Notes: a model not told the origin generated them from the letters alone. 64,000 bases of DNA from Actinacidiphila sp965342175 (GCF_965342175.1 NZ_CBDRBL010000028.1:12216-76215), one strand, 5' to 3'. Positions 27,496-36,947 are shown, numbered from the stretch's first letter. Program-made: numbers and translations.

Positions 27496-29280
27496 ATGGC
27501 TCCGAAGACGAGGACGGCCGGAGACGGCAGCGGCCTGATGGAGATGTCCTGGGATCCGATCACCCGGATCGTGGGCAGCCTCGGCATCCACACGAAGATC
27601 GACTTCAAGCAGAAGCGCGTCGCGGAGTGCTACAGCACCTCGTCGGTCTTCCGCGGCTACAGCGTCTTCATGCGGGGCAAGGACCCCCGCGACGCGCACT
27701 TCATCACCAGCCGCATCTGCGGCATCTGCGGCGACAACCACGCCACCTGCTCGGTCTACACGCAGAACATGGCGTACGGGGTGAAGCCGCCGCACCTCGG
27801 CGAGTGGATCATCAACCTCGGCGAGGCCGCGGAGTTCATGTTCGACCACAACATCTTCCAGGAGAACCTGGTCGGGGTCGACTACTGCGAGAAGATGGTC
27901 CGCGAGACCAATCCGGGTGTCATGGAGCAGGCCGACCGCACCGAGGCCCCGCACGCCGCCGACCACGGCTACCGCACCATCGGCGACATCATGCGCTCGC
28001 TCAACCCGCTCGAGGGCGAGTTCTACCGCGAGGCGCTGCAGGTCAGCCGCTACACCCGCGAGATGTTCTGCCTGATGGAGGGCCGGCACGTCCACCCCTC
28101 CACCCTCTACGCGGGCGGTGTCGGCACCATCGCGTCGGTGCAGCTGTTCACCGACTACCTCACCCGCCTGATGCGGTATGTGGAGTTCATGAAGCGCGTC
28201 GTGCCGCTCCACGACGACCTCTTCGACTTCTTCTACGAGGCCATGCCGGGCTACGAGGAGGTCGGCCGCCGCCGCGTCATGCTGGGCTGCTGGGGCGCGT
28301 TCAACGACCCGGATCACTGCGACTTCACCTACGCCAACATGACCGACTGGGGACGGAGGATGTTCGTCTCCCCCGGCATCGTGGTGGACGGGAAACTGGT
28401 CACCAACGACCTCACGCAGATCAACCTGGGCATCCGCATCCTGCTGGGCAGCTCCTACTACCAGGACTGGGAGGGCCAGCAGCAGTTCGTCACCCACGAC
28501 CCGCTCGGCAACGCCGTCGACCCGCGGCACCCCTGGAACCAGCACACCATCCCCGCGCCGCAGAAGCGCGACTTCGGCGACAAGTACAGCTGGGTGATGT
28601 CGCCGCGCTGGTTCGACGGCAAGGACCACCTGGCGCTGGACACCGGCGGCGGCCCGCTCGCCCGGTTGTGGTCGACCGCCCTCAACGGCCTGGTCGACCT
28701 GGGCTATGTGAAGGCCACCGGCCACAGCGTGGTCATCAACCTGCCCCGGACGCTCACCAAGCCGGAGACCACCCTCGAGTGGAAGATCCCGCAGTGGAGC
28801 AACGCCCTGGAGCGCAACCGGGCCCGCACCTACTTCCAGGCCTACGCCGCCGCCTGCGCCCTGCACTTCGCCGAGAAGGGTCTGGAGGAGGTCCGCGCGG
28901 GCCGCACCCAGACGTGGGAGAAGTTCGAGGTCCCGGACGAGAGCATCGGCGTCGGCTTCACCGAGGCGGTGCGCGGTGTGCTCTCGCACCACATGGTCAT
29001 CCGCGACGGCAAGATCGCCAACTACCACCCGTACCCGCCGACCCCGTGGAACGCCAGCGTCCGCGACAGCTACGGCACCCCGGGCCCGTATGAGGACGCG
29101 GTGCAGAACACGCCGATCTTCGAGGAGAACCCGCCGGAGAACTTCAAGGGCATCGACATCATGCGGGCCGTGCGCAGCTTCGACCCGTGTCTGCCGTGCG
29201 GCGTGCACATGTACGTCGGCGGCGGGCGCACCGTGGAGAAGCTCCACGTCCCCACCGGCCTGAGCGGTATGGCCGGATGA
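27496..29280 (+). CDS. hhyL: [NiFe]-hydrogenase large subunit, group 1h
   Basis: 594 residues. The L1 motif RICGICGDNH (Cys75, Cys78) and the L2 motif DPCLPCGVH (Cys565, Cys568, His571) provide the four nickel-binding cysteines. A 23-residue tail follows His571 and should be cut off by the protease encoded at 32468-32986 after metal insertion. With HhyS it oxidises trace H2, a survival function in non-growing Streptomyces and mycobacteria. GAAGGG precedes ATG 27496, and the stop overlaps the next ATG. Confidence 0.96.
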   Translation: MAPKTRTAGDGSGLMEMSWDPITRIVGSLGIHTKIDFKQKRVAECYSTSSVFRGYSVFMRGKDPRDAHFITSRICGICGDNHATCSVYTQNMAYGVKPPHLGEWIINLGEAAEFMFDHNIFQENLVGVDYCEKMVRETNPGVMEQADRTEAPHAADHGYRTIGDIMRSLNPLEGEFYREALQVSRYTREMFCLMEGRHVHPSTLYAGGVGTIASVQLFTDYLTRLMRYVEFMKRVVPLHDDLFDFFYEAMPGYEEVGRRRVMLGCWGAFNDPDHCDFTYANMTDWGRRMFVSPGIVVDGKLVTNDLTQINLGIRILLGSSYYQDWEGQQQFVTHDPLGNAVDPRHPWNQHTIPAPQKRDFGDKYSWVMSPRWFDGKDHLALDTGGGPLARLWSTALNGLVDLGYVKATGHSVVINLPRTLTKPETTLEWKIPQWSNALERNRARTYFQAYAAACALHFAEKGLEEVRAGRTQTWEKFEVPDESIGVGFTEAVRGVLSHHMVIRDGKIANYHPYPPTPWNASVRDSYGTPGPYEDAVQNTPIFEENPPENFKGIDIMRAVRSFDPCLPCGVHMYVGGGRTVEKLHVPTGLSGMAG

Positions 29281-29798
29281 GCGCCGAGCAGACGGCGCGG
29301 CGCGTCGAGGAGATCCTCGACGCGTTCGCGGCCACTGGCGACGACGAGACGGCGCGCGCCGCGGAGGAACTGGTGCGCACCCTCATGGAGTTCTACGGCG
29401 CGGGCCTGACCCGCGCGGTCTCGCTGCTGAAGAACGGGGCGGCCGACCCGCTCGCCGTGCTGATGGCCGACGAGATGGTGGCGGGGCTGCTGACCCTGCA
29501 CGACCTGCACCCCGAGGACACCCTCACCCGGGTCGGGCGCGCCGTGGAGGCGGCCCGTGCCGGCGCGACGGTGGGCATCGAGCACTTCGACCCGGAGACC
29601 GGCACGCTGCGGCTGAGTGCCCGCGAGGACGGCGGCTGCGGCTGCCCCAGCACCATGGACGCCACCCGGCAGCGCATCGAGGCCGCGCTGTCCTGCTTCG
29701 CCCCGGAGGTGGCGGTGGTCGAGATGCCGCGCTCCGGTCCGGCGGCGGGAGAGCCCGCGCTGCTGCAGATCGGCGACCGTCCGCCGGGGGCGCCGTGA
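29277..29798 (+). CDS. NifU-like iron-sulfur protein of the hydrogenase operon
   Basis: 173 residues. The N-terminal half is helical and rich in Glu/Ala; the centre has the NifU C-terminal-like stretch GGCGCPSTMDATRQRIEAAL, with CGC as potential cluster ligands. High-affinity hydrogenase operons in mycobacteria encode small Fe-S proteins needed for H2 oxidation (HhyE/HucE), and this gene occupies that position. Whether it carries electrons or helps cluster assembly is not resolvable here. ATG 29277 overlaps the hhyL stop. Confidence 0.75.
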   Translation: MSAEQTARRVEEILDAFAATGDDETARAAEELVRTLMEFYGAGLTRAVSLLKNGAADPLAVLMADEMVAGLLTLHDLHPEDTLTRVGRAVEAARAGATVGIEHFDPETGTLRLSAREDGGCGCPSTMDATRQRIEAALSCFAPEVAVVEMPRSGPAAGEPALLQIGDRPPGAP

Positions 29799-30466
29799 GC
29801 GGGCGGGCCCGCGGAACAGGACTGCGCCGCTTCGTCACGCCCCGGCAGCCCGCGCCCGAGCGCTGCGAGCTGTGCGGGGTGGAGCTGACGGGCCCGCACC
29901 GGCATCTGGTCGACACCGGCAACCGCGCGCTGGCCTGCGCCTGCGTCCCGTGCGCGCTGCTGTTCGAACGGCCCGGGGCGGGCGGCGGGCGTTTCGCCTC
30001 GGTGCCCGACCGGGTGCTGAGCGACCCGGGCTCGGTGCCCGACGCGGCCTCATGGCAGCGGCTGCGCATCCCCGTCTCGGTCGCCTTCTTCTTCCACAAC
30101 TCGGCGCTCGACCGGCCCGTGGTCCTCTACCCGAGCCCGGCCGGCGCCACCGAGAGCGAGGTCGACCCCGACACCTGGCGGGCCGTATTCGGCGGCTCGC
30201 CGCTGGCCGACGCGCTGCGACCGGACGTGGAGGCGCTGCTGGTCCGCCGGGACCGCGACGGCGGCGGAGACGACAGCGGCGGCACGGGTGGCTCCGGCGA
30301 GTGCTTCCTCCTCCCGGTCGACCGGGCCTATGAGCTGGTGGGCCGGCTCCGTCTGAACTGGCAGGGATTCGACGGCGGTTCCGGCGCCCGCGCCGAGTTG
30401 GCCGCCTTCTTCGACGACGTGAGAGAGCGGGCCGCCTCGGCGCCGCGGGAGGGGTTGCCGACGTGA
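29795..30466 (+). CDS. DUF5947 family protein, putative metal site
   Basis: 223 residues. CELCG near residue 28, then HRHL and a CACVPC cluster near residue 52, make a Cys/His pattern that could hold zinc or a Rieske-like cluster. The middle region (RIPVSVAFFFHNSALDRPVVLYPSPAG) is conserved in form among hydrogenase-linked members. It contains a low-complexity Gly/Asp insert (DRDGGGDDSGGTGGSG). The GTG overlaps the preceding stop and its own stop overlaps the next start, so it is strictly co-expressed with the hydrogenase. The function is unknown. Confidence 0.75.
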   Translation: MSGRARGTGLRRFVTPRQPAPERCELCGVELTGPHRHLVDTGNRALACACVPCALLFERPGAGGGRFASVPDRVLSDPGSVPDAASWQRLRIPVSVAFFFHNSALDRPVVLYPSPAGATESEVDPDTWRAVFGGSPLADALRPDVEALLVRRDRDGGGDDSGGTGGSGECFLLPVDRAYELVGRLRLNWQGFDGGSGARAELAAFFDDVRERAASAPREGLPT

Positions 30467-31110
30467 CCGAGCTGGACTTCGGCTGCACGGGGGTACGGGC
30501 CGATCCGTACGCCGCCGGACCGACGCTGGTCTTCCGGCTGCGGATCACCGCGCACGGCGGGGAGCGGGTGCACGCCCTCGCGCTGCGCTGCCAGTTGCGC
30601 ATCGAGCCGGCGCAGCGGGCGTACGGCCACACGGAGGAGCGGGGTCTTCGTGACCTGTTCGGCGGGCGCGAGCGGTGGGGCAGCACGCTGCAGCCGCTGC
30701 AGTTCGCGCAGGTGGCGCTGATGGTGCCGGGCTTCACCGGGGAGACCGAGGTGGACCTGCCGGTGCCGTGCACCTACGACATGGACGTCGCCTCGACGAA
30801 GTACTTCGAGTCCCTGGAGGACGGTGAGGCGCCGTTGCTCCTGCTCTTCTCCGGCACGGCCTTCGCCGGGCCCGGCGGCTTCCAGGTGCGGCCGGTGCCC
30901 TGGGACAAGGAGGCCGTGTGCCGCATGCCGGTGGCCGTGTGGCGCGAGGCGATCGACGCCCACTTCCCCGGGTGCGGCTGGATCCGGCTCCCCCGCGCCG
31001 CGCTGGAGTCGCTGCGCTCCTTCCGCAGCGCGCACGCCCTGCCCTCGTGGGAGGCGACCGTCGACGCCCTGCTCGCCCGCGCCGCGGCTACGGCCGGGGG
31101 TACGCGGTGA
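30463..31110 (+). CDS. DUF6084 family protein
   Basis: 215 residues, no membrane segment, mainly beta-rich by eye. Features include ERVHALALRCQLRIEPAQRA, MVPGFTGETEVDLPVPCTYD and VPWDKEAVCRMPVAVWREAI. It is known only from actinobacterial hydrogenase islands as far as I recall, and its role is unassigned. Both ends overlap neighbouring genes by four bases (GTGA), indicating fixed stoichiometry with the DUF5947 and 454-residue proteins. Confidence 0.72.
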   Translation: MTELDFGCTGVRADPYAAGPTLVFRLRITAHGGERVHALALRCQLRIEPAQRAYGHTEERGLRDLFGGRERWGSTLQPLQFAQVALMVPGFTGETEVDLPVPCTYDMDVASTKYFESLEDGEAPLLLLFSGTAFAGPGGFQVRPVPWDKEAVCRMPVAVWREAIDAHFPGCGWIRLPRAALESLRSFRSAHALPSWEATVDALLARAAATAGGTR

Positions 31111-32471
31111 CGGCCGCCGAGGATCGTTTCGCGACCGCCCGCCAGGCGGCCGACGCCGTGCTGTTCGAGGGCTATGTGCTCTATCCGTACCGGGCGTCCG
31201 CGGCGAAGAACCGGATGCGCTGGCAGTTCGGGGTGCTCATGCCCCCGGCGTGGGCGGCAGCGTCCGGCGAACCCGTCCTGCAGCGGACCCAGATCCTCAT
31301 GGAGCCGCGCGCCGACGCCGTGCTCCACGCGGAGTTGCGCTTCCTGCACGCCCAGCGGCGCACGGTGGAACGGATGCTGCTCGACGGCGAGTTCGAGCCG
31401 ACCGACGAGCTCCGGTTGCCCGACCGGGTGCTGGTGCCCTGGGACGAGGGCGTGGAGGAACGCGTCGACGTGTCCGTCGACATCGCGGCGCTCACCGCGC
31501 AGGACGTCGTCCTGCCCTTCACCGTCCCGGCGACGGAGGACACCGAGCTCCTGACCGACGCCTACGGCCTCACCGCCGGGCGCGTCATGCGCCGCCGGGC
31601 CCCTCTCGAGGGCGTCCTGCGGATCTCCGCGGAGGAACTGCCCGGCCCCTACCGGGTGCTGCGGCTGACCGCGGTCGCCGAGAACACCGGGGGCGCCGTC
31701 GCAGCCTGCCGGGAGGAGGCGCTGCCGCACGCGCTGGTCTCGGCCCATCTGATGCTCGGGCTGACCGCGGGCTATTTCGTGTCGATGACCGACCCGCCGG
31801 AGTGGGCGAAGGCCGCCGTCGCCGAGTGCCGCAACGAGAACACCTGGCCGGTGCTGGCGGGGGACGACGCCGCGGCGAACGTGGTGCTGTCCTCCCCCAT
31901 CATCCTCGAGGACCATCCGCGGATCGCACCGGAGAGCCCGGGCGCGCTCTACGACGCCACCGAGATCGACGAGATCCTGGCCCTGCGAACCGCCGCCCTC
32001 ACCGACGAGGAGAAGCTGCAGGCGCGCGGCACCGACGACCGCGCCGCGGCGGTGATCGACCTCGCCGACTCGATGCCGCCGGAGGTGATGGAGCGTCTGC
32101 ACGGCGCGGTGCGCGGGCGGCGCGCGGTCGCCACCGCGCAGACGCCCTCCGGCGCGGTGCCCGAGACCCCCTGGTGGGACCCGGGCGCCGACGGCTCGGC
32201 CGACCCGCTCCGGGACCGCGCCCTGGTCGGCGGCACCTGGGTGTCGGCCGGCAGCCGGGTCGTGCTGCGCCCCGGACTGCGGCGCACCGACGCGCAGGAC
32301 CTCTTCCTGCAGGGGCGCAGCGCCCAGGTGGAGGCCGTACTGCACGACGTGGACGGCGGGGTCCACCTCGCGGTCACCGTCGACGGCGACCCCGGCGCGG
32401 AGATCCGGCGCGAGCAGGGCCGCTTCCTCTACTTCCAGCCGGACGAACTCGCACCCCTGGAGGACATATGA
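31107..32471 (+). CDS. Conserved hydrogenase-island protein of unknown function
   Basis: 454 residues. I do not recognise a family. The N-terminus reads EGYVLYPYRASAAKNRMRWQ, then FLHAQRRTVERML; the middle has LVSAHLMLGLTAGYFVSMTD and SSPIILEDHPRIAPESPGAL, and the C-terminus has VRLRPG-like VVLRPGLRRTDAQDLFLQGR. There is no signal peptide, membrane span or cysteine cluster. Tight coupling on both sides (GTGA, ATGA) ties it to the hydrogenase. A chaperone, assembly or electron-transfer scaffold role is possible, but this is conjecture. Confidence 0.75.
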   Translation: MTAAEDRFATARQAADAVLFEGYVLYPYRASAAKNRMRWQFGVLMPPAWAAASGEPVLQRTQILMEPRADAVLHAELRFLHAQRRTVERMLLDGEFEPTDELRLPDRVLVPWDEGVEERVDVSVDIAALTAQDVVLPFTVPATEDTELLTDAYGLTAGRVMRRRAPLEGVLRISAEELPGPYRVLRLTAVAENTGGAVAACREEALPHALVSAHLMLGLTAGYFVSMTDPPEWAKAAVAECRNENTWPVLAGDDAAANVVLSSPIILEDHPRIAPESPGALYDATEIDEILALRTAALTDEEKLQARGTDDRAAAVIDLADSMPPEVMERLHGAVRGRRAVATAQTPSGAVPETPWWDPGADGSADPLRDRALVGGTWVSAGSRVVLRPGLRRTDAQDLFLQGRSAQVEAVLHDVDGGVHLAVTVDGDPGAEIRREQGRFLYFQPDELAPLEDI

Positions 32472-32986
32472 GCGCCGGAGGCGTGCTCGTCGCGGGCATC
32501 GGCAACATCTTCCTCGGCGACGACGGTTTCGGTGTGGAGGTGGTGCGCCGGCTGTCGCGGCAGCCGCTGCCCGACGGCGTCCGCGTCACCGACACCGGCG
32601 TACGGGGCGTGCACCTGGCGTACCAGCTCCTCGACGGGTACCGCAGCGTCGTCCTGGTCGACGCCGTGGCGCGCGGCGGCGCCCCCGGCACACTGCACGT
32701 CATCGAGACGCCGCCGCCGGGCGCGGACGGCCCGGGCGACCTCCTCGTCGACGGGCACCGGATGACCCCGGACACCGTGCTGGCGCTGCTCGACACCCTC
32801 AGCGCCGGAACGGGCGCCCCCAAGCCCTCGCGGGTCCTGGTGGTGGGCTGCGAGCCGGCCTGCCTGGAGGAAGGCATCGGCCTGAGCGCCCCCGTCGCCG
32901 CCGCGGTGGACGAGGCCGTGCGCCTGGTGCTGCGGGTCGTCGGCGAGGAGTGCGGCCGGCCCGCGGACCCGCACACGGTGGCCTGA
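32468..32986 (+). CDS. Hydrogenase maturation protease
   Basis: 172 residues of the HyaD/HycI/HybD endopeptidase family. VAGIGNIFLGDDGFGVEVV contains the nickel-sensing acidic residue, and LVDAVARGG supplies the second. VVGCEP and the C-terminal helix complete the fold. It would cut HhyL after His571 once nickel is inserted. The ATG overlaps the preceding stop, placing it in the coupled operon. Confidence 0.92.
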   Translation: MSAGGVLVAGIGNIFLGDDGFGVEVVRRLSRQPLPDGVRVTDTGVRGVHLAYQLLDGYRSVVLVDAVARGGAPGTLHVIETPPPGADGPGDLLVDGHRMTPDTVLALLDTLSAGTGAPKPSRVLVVGCEPACLEEGIGLSAPVAAAVDEAVRLVLRVVGEECGRPADPHTVA

Positions 32987-33052
32987 GCGGCCGCCGCGGC
33001 AGCGGAACCCGGACATCGCAAACCAGCGACGAGCAGAAAGGAGCACCCCGCC

Positions 33053-33157
33053 ATGTGGAAGATCGCCCTGGGCGTGGTGGGCGCGGCCGTGGCCGCCCTC
33101 GCCGTGTCGCGCGTCCTGCCGGACGTCAAGCGCTACCTGCACATCCGGTCGATGTGA
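33053..33157 (+). CDS. 34-residue membrane peptide (DUF6893-like)
   Basis: Codons read MWKIALGVVGAAVAALAVSR then VLPDVKRYLHIRSM: one transmembrane helix followed by a basic tail. AAAGGAG lies upstream at suitable distance. Tiny proteins of this design sit in other actinobacterial hydrogenase operons. It could tether or organise the otherwise soluble hydrogenase at the membrane; that is inference. It lies 66 bases after the protease gene and 165 before hypA. Confidence 0.75.
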   Translation: MWKIALGVVGAAVAALAVSRVLPDVKRYLHIRSM

Positions 33158-33322
33158 GGCCGAACGGGTAGGCCGTCGCCGGCCCGGCGGCGTGGCGGTC
33201 CGGGGCCCCCGGCCGGCGGGCCTTCAATGGAGCCGCGTGAGCCGCCGGCACCGCACGCCGGACCGCCCGCCGGCCACCGGCAGCCGGGGTCCGGCCGGCC
33301 CCGCACACCGGAGAAGAGACCG

Positions 33323-33721
33323 ATGCACGAGATGTCCATCGCAGTGGCGGTGGTGGAGCAGGTCGAGGAGGCCGCCGCCCGGCTCGCTGACGACACGGGT
33401 GCGGTTCCCCGTGCACAGTCCGTCCATCTGGAGGTCGGGGAACTCGCCGGAGTCGTGGCGGACGCCCTGCTCTTCAGCTTCGACCTCGCCTGCGCCGGCA
33501 CCGTGCTGGAGGGCGCGGCCCTCACCACCGACACCGTCGCGGGCCGGGCCGGCTGCACGCGCTGCGCACGGGTCTGGCCCACCGGCATGCCCCCGCGGCT
33601 GAGCTGCCCGGGCTGTGACGGCGCGGCGACCGAGCTGCTGTCCGGCCGCGAACTGCGGATCACCGAGGTGCGGTGGGCCGAGCGGAGCCGGCCGGCCGCC
33701 CCACTCCCCGAGGAGCGCTGA
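33323..33721 (+). CDS. hypA: HypA, nickel metallochaperone
   Basis: 132 residues beginning MHEMSIA, where His2 is the nickel ligand. The zinc site has CTRC and CPGC as the two CxxC pairs. HypA works with HypB to load nickel into the large subunit after the Fe(CN)2CO group is in place. The first CxxC is followed by an unusual VWPTGMPPRLS spacer, but length and order are normal. It starts the hypABFCDE block, five bases before hypB. Confidence 0.93.
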   Translation: MHEMSIAVAVVEQVEEAAARLADDTGAVPRAQSVHLEVGELAGVVADALLFSFDLACAGTVLEGAALTTDTVAGRAGCTRCARVWPTGMPPRLSCPGCDGAATELLSGRELRITEVRWAERSRPAAPLPEER

Positions 33722-33726
33722 GAGCC

Positions 33727-34572
33727 ATGTGCAAGGTGACCGATCTGCGCCAGTCCGTGCTCGCCAGGAACGACCGCGGCGCTCAGGCACTGCGGCAGGA
33801 ACTGGCCGCCCGCGGGACCGTGATGGTGAATCTGCTATCGAGCCCCGGCAGCGGCAAGACGGCGCTGCTGGAGTCGGAACTGGGGCTGGCCCGGCTGCGG
33901 GGGGTACCCGTCGCGGCACTCACCGCCGACCTCGCCACCGAGAACGACGCGACCCGGCTGGCCCGCTCCGGCGCGCCTGTGCGGCAGGTGCTCACCGACG
34001 GGCTGTGCCACCTGGAGTCCGCGATGGTGCGCGCACACGTCGACACCTGGCTGCCGGAGGGCACCCGCCTGCTGTTCGTGGAGAACGTCGGCAACCTCGT
34101 CTGCCCCGCCTCGTACGACCTCGGGGAGTCGCTGCGCGTCGTGCTGGCCTCGGTCACCGAGGGCGAGGACAAGCCGCTGAAGTACCCCACGGCCTTCGGC
34201 CTGGCGCATCTGGTGGTCGTGACGAAGTACGACATCGCCGAGGCTGTCGGCTTCGACGAGGCGGCCTTCCGCGGGGCCGTGGCCCAGGTCAACCCGGGTG
34301 TGGAGGTGGTGCTCACGTCCTCGCGGGCCGGCGAGGGCGCGGGTGTGCTGCTGGAGCGGGCGCTGGCCGTCCACGCGGGAGCACCCGTGCACCGCCCGGT
34401 AATGGCGCGTACCGCGGTGGCCGACGGCCACGGGCAGGCCCACGGACACGGGGACGCGCACGATACAGAGCACGGACACGGGCATGCACACCCGCAGGAG
34501 CACCGGCACCCGCACGCGCGCCCGCACGGGGACGTCGTCGACCCCACCCGCTCTCCGGGCCACACGAACTGA
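33727..34572 (+). CDS. hypB: HypB, GTPase for nickel insertion, C-terminal His tail
   Basis: 281 residues. The P-loop is SSPGSGKT near residue 38. The metal residues of the GTPase domain are present: Cys-His in DGLCHLESAMV and Cys in NLVCPASYDLGE. Most nickel-storing HypB proteins have their histidine-rich tract at the N-terminus; here the N-terminus is short (MCKVTDLRQ) and about 12 histidines lie in the last 50 residues (AHGHGDAHDTEHGHGHAH and beyond). It probably stores or buffers nickel. The stop overlaps the hypF start (TGATG). Confidence 0.94.
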   Translation: MCKVTDLRQSVLARNDRGAQALRQELAARGTVMVNLLSSPGSGKTALLESELGLARLRGVPVAALTADLATENDATRLARSGAPVRQVLTDGLCHLESAMVRAHVDTWLPEGTRLLFVENVGNLVCPASYDLGESLRVVLASVTEGEDKPLKYPTAFGLAHLVVVTKYDIAEAVGFDEAAFRGAVAQVNPGVEVVLTSSRAGEGAGVLLERALAVHAGAPVHRPVMARTAVADGHGQAHGHGDAHDTEHGHGHAHPQEHRHPHARPHGDVVDPTRSPGHTN

Positions 34573-36947
34573 TGCCGGCTCAGCCGGAGTCCGCGGCCCC
34601 GAGCGCGCAACGCCGCCAGGTGCTGGTCCAGGGGGTCGTGCAAGGGGTCGGCTTCCGGCCGTTCGTGTTCGGACTCGCCCGTGAGCTGGGGCTCGCGGGC
34701 CATGTCGGCAACACCGGCGACGGGGTGGTCGCCGAGGTCGAGGGCACGCCCGCCGCCGTCGCGGCCTTCTGCGACCGGCTGCGGTCGGAGGCGCCGCCGC
34801 TGGCGGTGGTGGAGTCGGTGTCCCACCGCCCGCTCCCCCCGGCGGGCGGCACGGACTTCACCATCAGCGCCTCGCGCCCCGGTGGAGCGTCCTCCCGCAC
34901 CCTGGTCTCCCCCGACACGGCCACCTGCGAAGCGTGCCTGGCCGAGTTGCGCGACCCCGCCGACCGCCGCCACCGGCACCCGTTCATCACCTGCACGCAC
35001 TGCGGCCCCCGCTTCACCATCGTCACCGGCCTGCCGTACGACCGCCCCCACACCACGATGGCCCGCTTCCCGATGTGCGCGAGGTGCCGGGCCGAGTACG
35101 AGGATCCCGCCGACCGCCGATTCCACGCGCAGCCGATCTCCTGCCACGACTGCGGTCCCCGCCTGCGGCTCGTCCTGCCCGGCGCGGAACGTGCCGGGCA
35201 GGAGGGGGATCCGGTCGCGCGGGCGCGGCGGCTGCTGGCGGCGGGCGCCGTCGTCGCGGTGAAGGGCCTGGGCGGCTACCACCTGGCCTGCGACGCGGAC
35301 AACGAGGAGAGCGTGCGGCTGCTGCGGCGGCGCAAGGGCCGGGGCGACAAACCGTTCGCCCTGATGGCGCGGGAGCTCGCGGACGTCGAGCGGCTGGCCC
35401 ACCTGGAACCGGCGGAGCGGACGTTGCTGACCGGCGCCCGCCGGCCGATCGTCCTGCTGCGGCGCCGCGCGGGGGCGCGCGACGTGGCGGAGGCGGTGGC
35501 GCCGCGGGTGGCCGATCTCGGGTTGATGCTGCCGTACACGCCCGTCCACCATCTGCTGCTGGGGCTGCCGGGCGATCCCCCGGGGCCCCGGCTGCTGGTG
35601 ATGACCAGCGGCAACCTGGGCGGGGAGCCCATCGTCACCGACGACGAGGAGGCGCTGGAGCGGCTGGCGGGCCTGGCCGACGCGTGGCTGGCGCACGACC
35701 GGCCCATCCACGTGCCGTGCGACGACTCGGTGGTGCGGATCTGCGACGGGGAGGAACTGCCCGTGCGCCGCTCACGCGGCTACGCCCCCTTCCCGGTGCC
35801 GCTGCCCGTGCCCGTCCGGCCGGCGCTCGCCGTGGGCGGCGACCTGAAGAACACCTTCTGCGTGGGAGAGGGCCGGCACGCCTGGCTGTCGGCCCACGTC
35901 GGCGACATGGACGACCTGGCGACCCTGAGCGCGTTCACCGCCGCCGAACGCCAATTGGAGCAGATCACCGGGGTCAGGCCGGCGCTGCTCGCCGCGGACC
36001 GGCACCCCGGCTACCGCTCGGTGGGCTGGGCGCGGCGCGCCGCGGGCGACCGGCCGCTGCGGCAGGTGCAGCACCACCACGCGCACGTCGCGGCGGCGAT
36101 GGCCGAGGCGGGGCTGGACGGCACGAGCCCGGTGATCGGGGTCGCCTTCGACGGCACCGGATACGGCGACGACGGCGCGGTGTGGGGCGGCGAGTTCCTG
36201 CTGGCCGACTACGACGGCTTCCGGCGGCCCGCGCACCTGGCGTATGTGCCGCTGCCCGGCGGGGACGCGGCGGTACGCCGCCCCTACCGTATGGCGCTGG
36301 CTCATCTGCGGGCGGCCGGTCTGCCGTGGTCGCCCGGCCTGCCGTGCGCGGACGCCTGCCCGAAGGCCGAACGCGTGATTCTGGCAGCTCAGTTGGAGCG
36401 CGGACTGCACTGCGTCCCGACGTCGAGCATGGGCCGGCTCTTCGACGCCGTCGCCTCCCTGGCGGGCGTGTGCCACGAGGCCGGTTACGAGGCGCAGGCG
36501 GCCGTCGAGCTGGAGGCCGCGGCCGTGGCGGCGGGCGGGCTGCCCGCCGGGGGCTACGCCTTCGCGCTGCGCTCCGGGGCCGGCGCCGCCGGGGCCACCG
36601 CCTGCGACCCCGGGCCGGTGCTGGCCGCTGTCGTCGCCGACCTGGCCGCGGGAGTGCCCGCCGGGGTGATCGCCGGGCGCTTCCACCGGGCGGTGGCCGA
36701 CCTGGTCGTCGGTGTGTGCGCCGCCCTGCGGGAACGCGAGGGCGTCTCGACGGTGGTGCTCAGCGGCGGTGTCCTCGCCAACGCGCCGCTGTCCTCCGCG
36801 TGCGCGCGCGATCTGCGCGCCGACGGGTTCACGGTGCTGCGGCACCGGCTCGTGCCGCCCAACGACGGCGGTCTGGCGCTCGGCCAGCTCGTCGTCGCGG
36901 CCCGCGGCGGCCGCCCGACCCCCCACCCACAGCGAGGAGACAGCTGA
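34572..36947 (+). CDS. hypF: HypF, carbamoyltransferase for cyanide-ligand synthesis
   Basis: 791 residues with all four parts in order: acylphosphatase (VQGVVQGVGFRPFV, residues 15-100), two zinc fingers (CEAC/CTHC and CARC/CHDC, about 118-200), a YrdC-like adenylation domain (KGLGGYHLACDA, about 215-395) and a Kae1-like carbamoyltransferase with the metal motif QHHHAH near residue 500. It makes the carbamoyl adenylate and transfers the carbamoyl group to HypE Cys. The start and stop both overlap neighbours. Confidence 0.95.
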   Translation: MPAQPESAAPSAQRRQVLVQGVVQGVGFRPFVFGLARELGLAGHVGNTGDGVVAEVEGTPAAVAAFCDRLRSEAPPLAVVESVSHRPLPPAGGTDFTISASRPGGASSRTLVSPDTATCEACLAELRDPADRRHRHPFITCTHCGPRFTIVTGLPYDRPHTTMARFPMCARCRAEYEDPADRRFHAQPISCHDCGPRLRLVLPGAERAGQEGDPVARARRLLAAGAVVAVKGLGGYHLACDADNEESVRLLRRRKGRGDKPFALMARELADVERLAHLEPAERTLLTGARRPIVLLRRRAGARDVAEAVAPRVADLGLMLPYTPVHHLLLGLPGDPPGPRLLVMTSGNLGGEPIVTDDEEALERLAGLADAWLAHDRPIHVPCDDSVVRICDGEELPVRRSRGYAPFPVPLPVPVRPALAVGGDLKNTFCVGEGRHAWLSAHVGDMDDLATLSAFTAAERQLEQITGVRPALLAADRHPGYRSVGWARRAAGDRPLRQVQHHHAHVAAAMAEAGLDGTSPVIGVAFDGTGYGDDGAVWGGEFLLADYDGFRRPAHLAYVPLPGGDAAVRRPYRMALAHLRAAGLPWSPGLPCADACPKAERVILAAQLERGLHCVPTSSMGRLFDAVASLAGVCHEAGYEAQAAVELEAAAVAAGGLPAGGYAFALRSGAGAAGATACDPGPVLAAVVADLAAGVPAGVIAGRFHRAVADLVVGVCAALREREGVSTVVLSGGVLANAPLSSACARDLRADGFTVLRHRLVPPNDGGLALGQLVVAARGGRPTPHPQRGDS

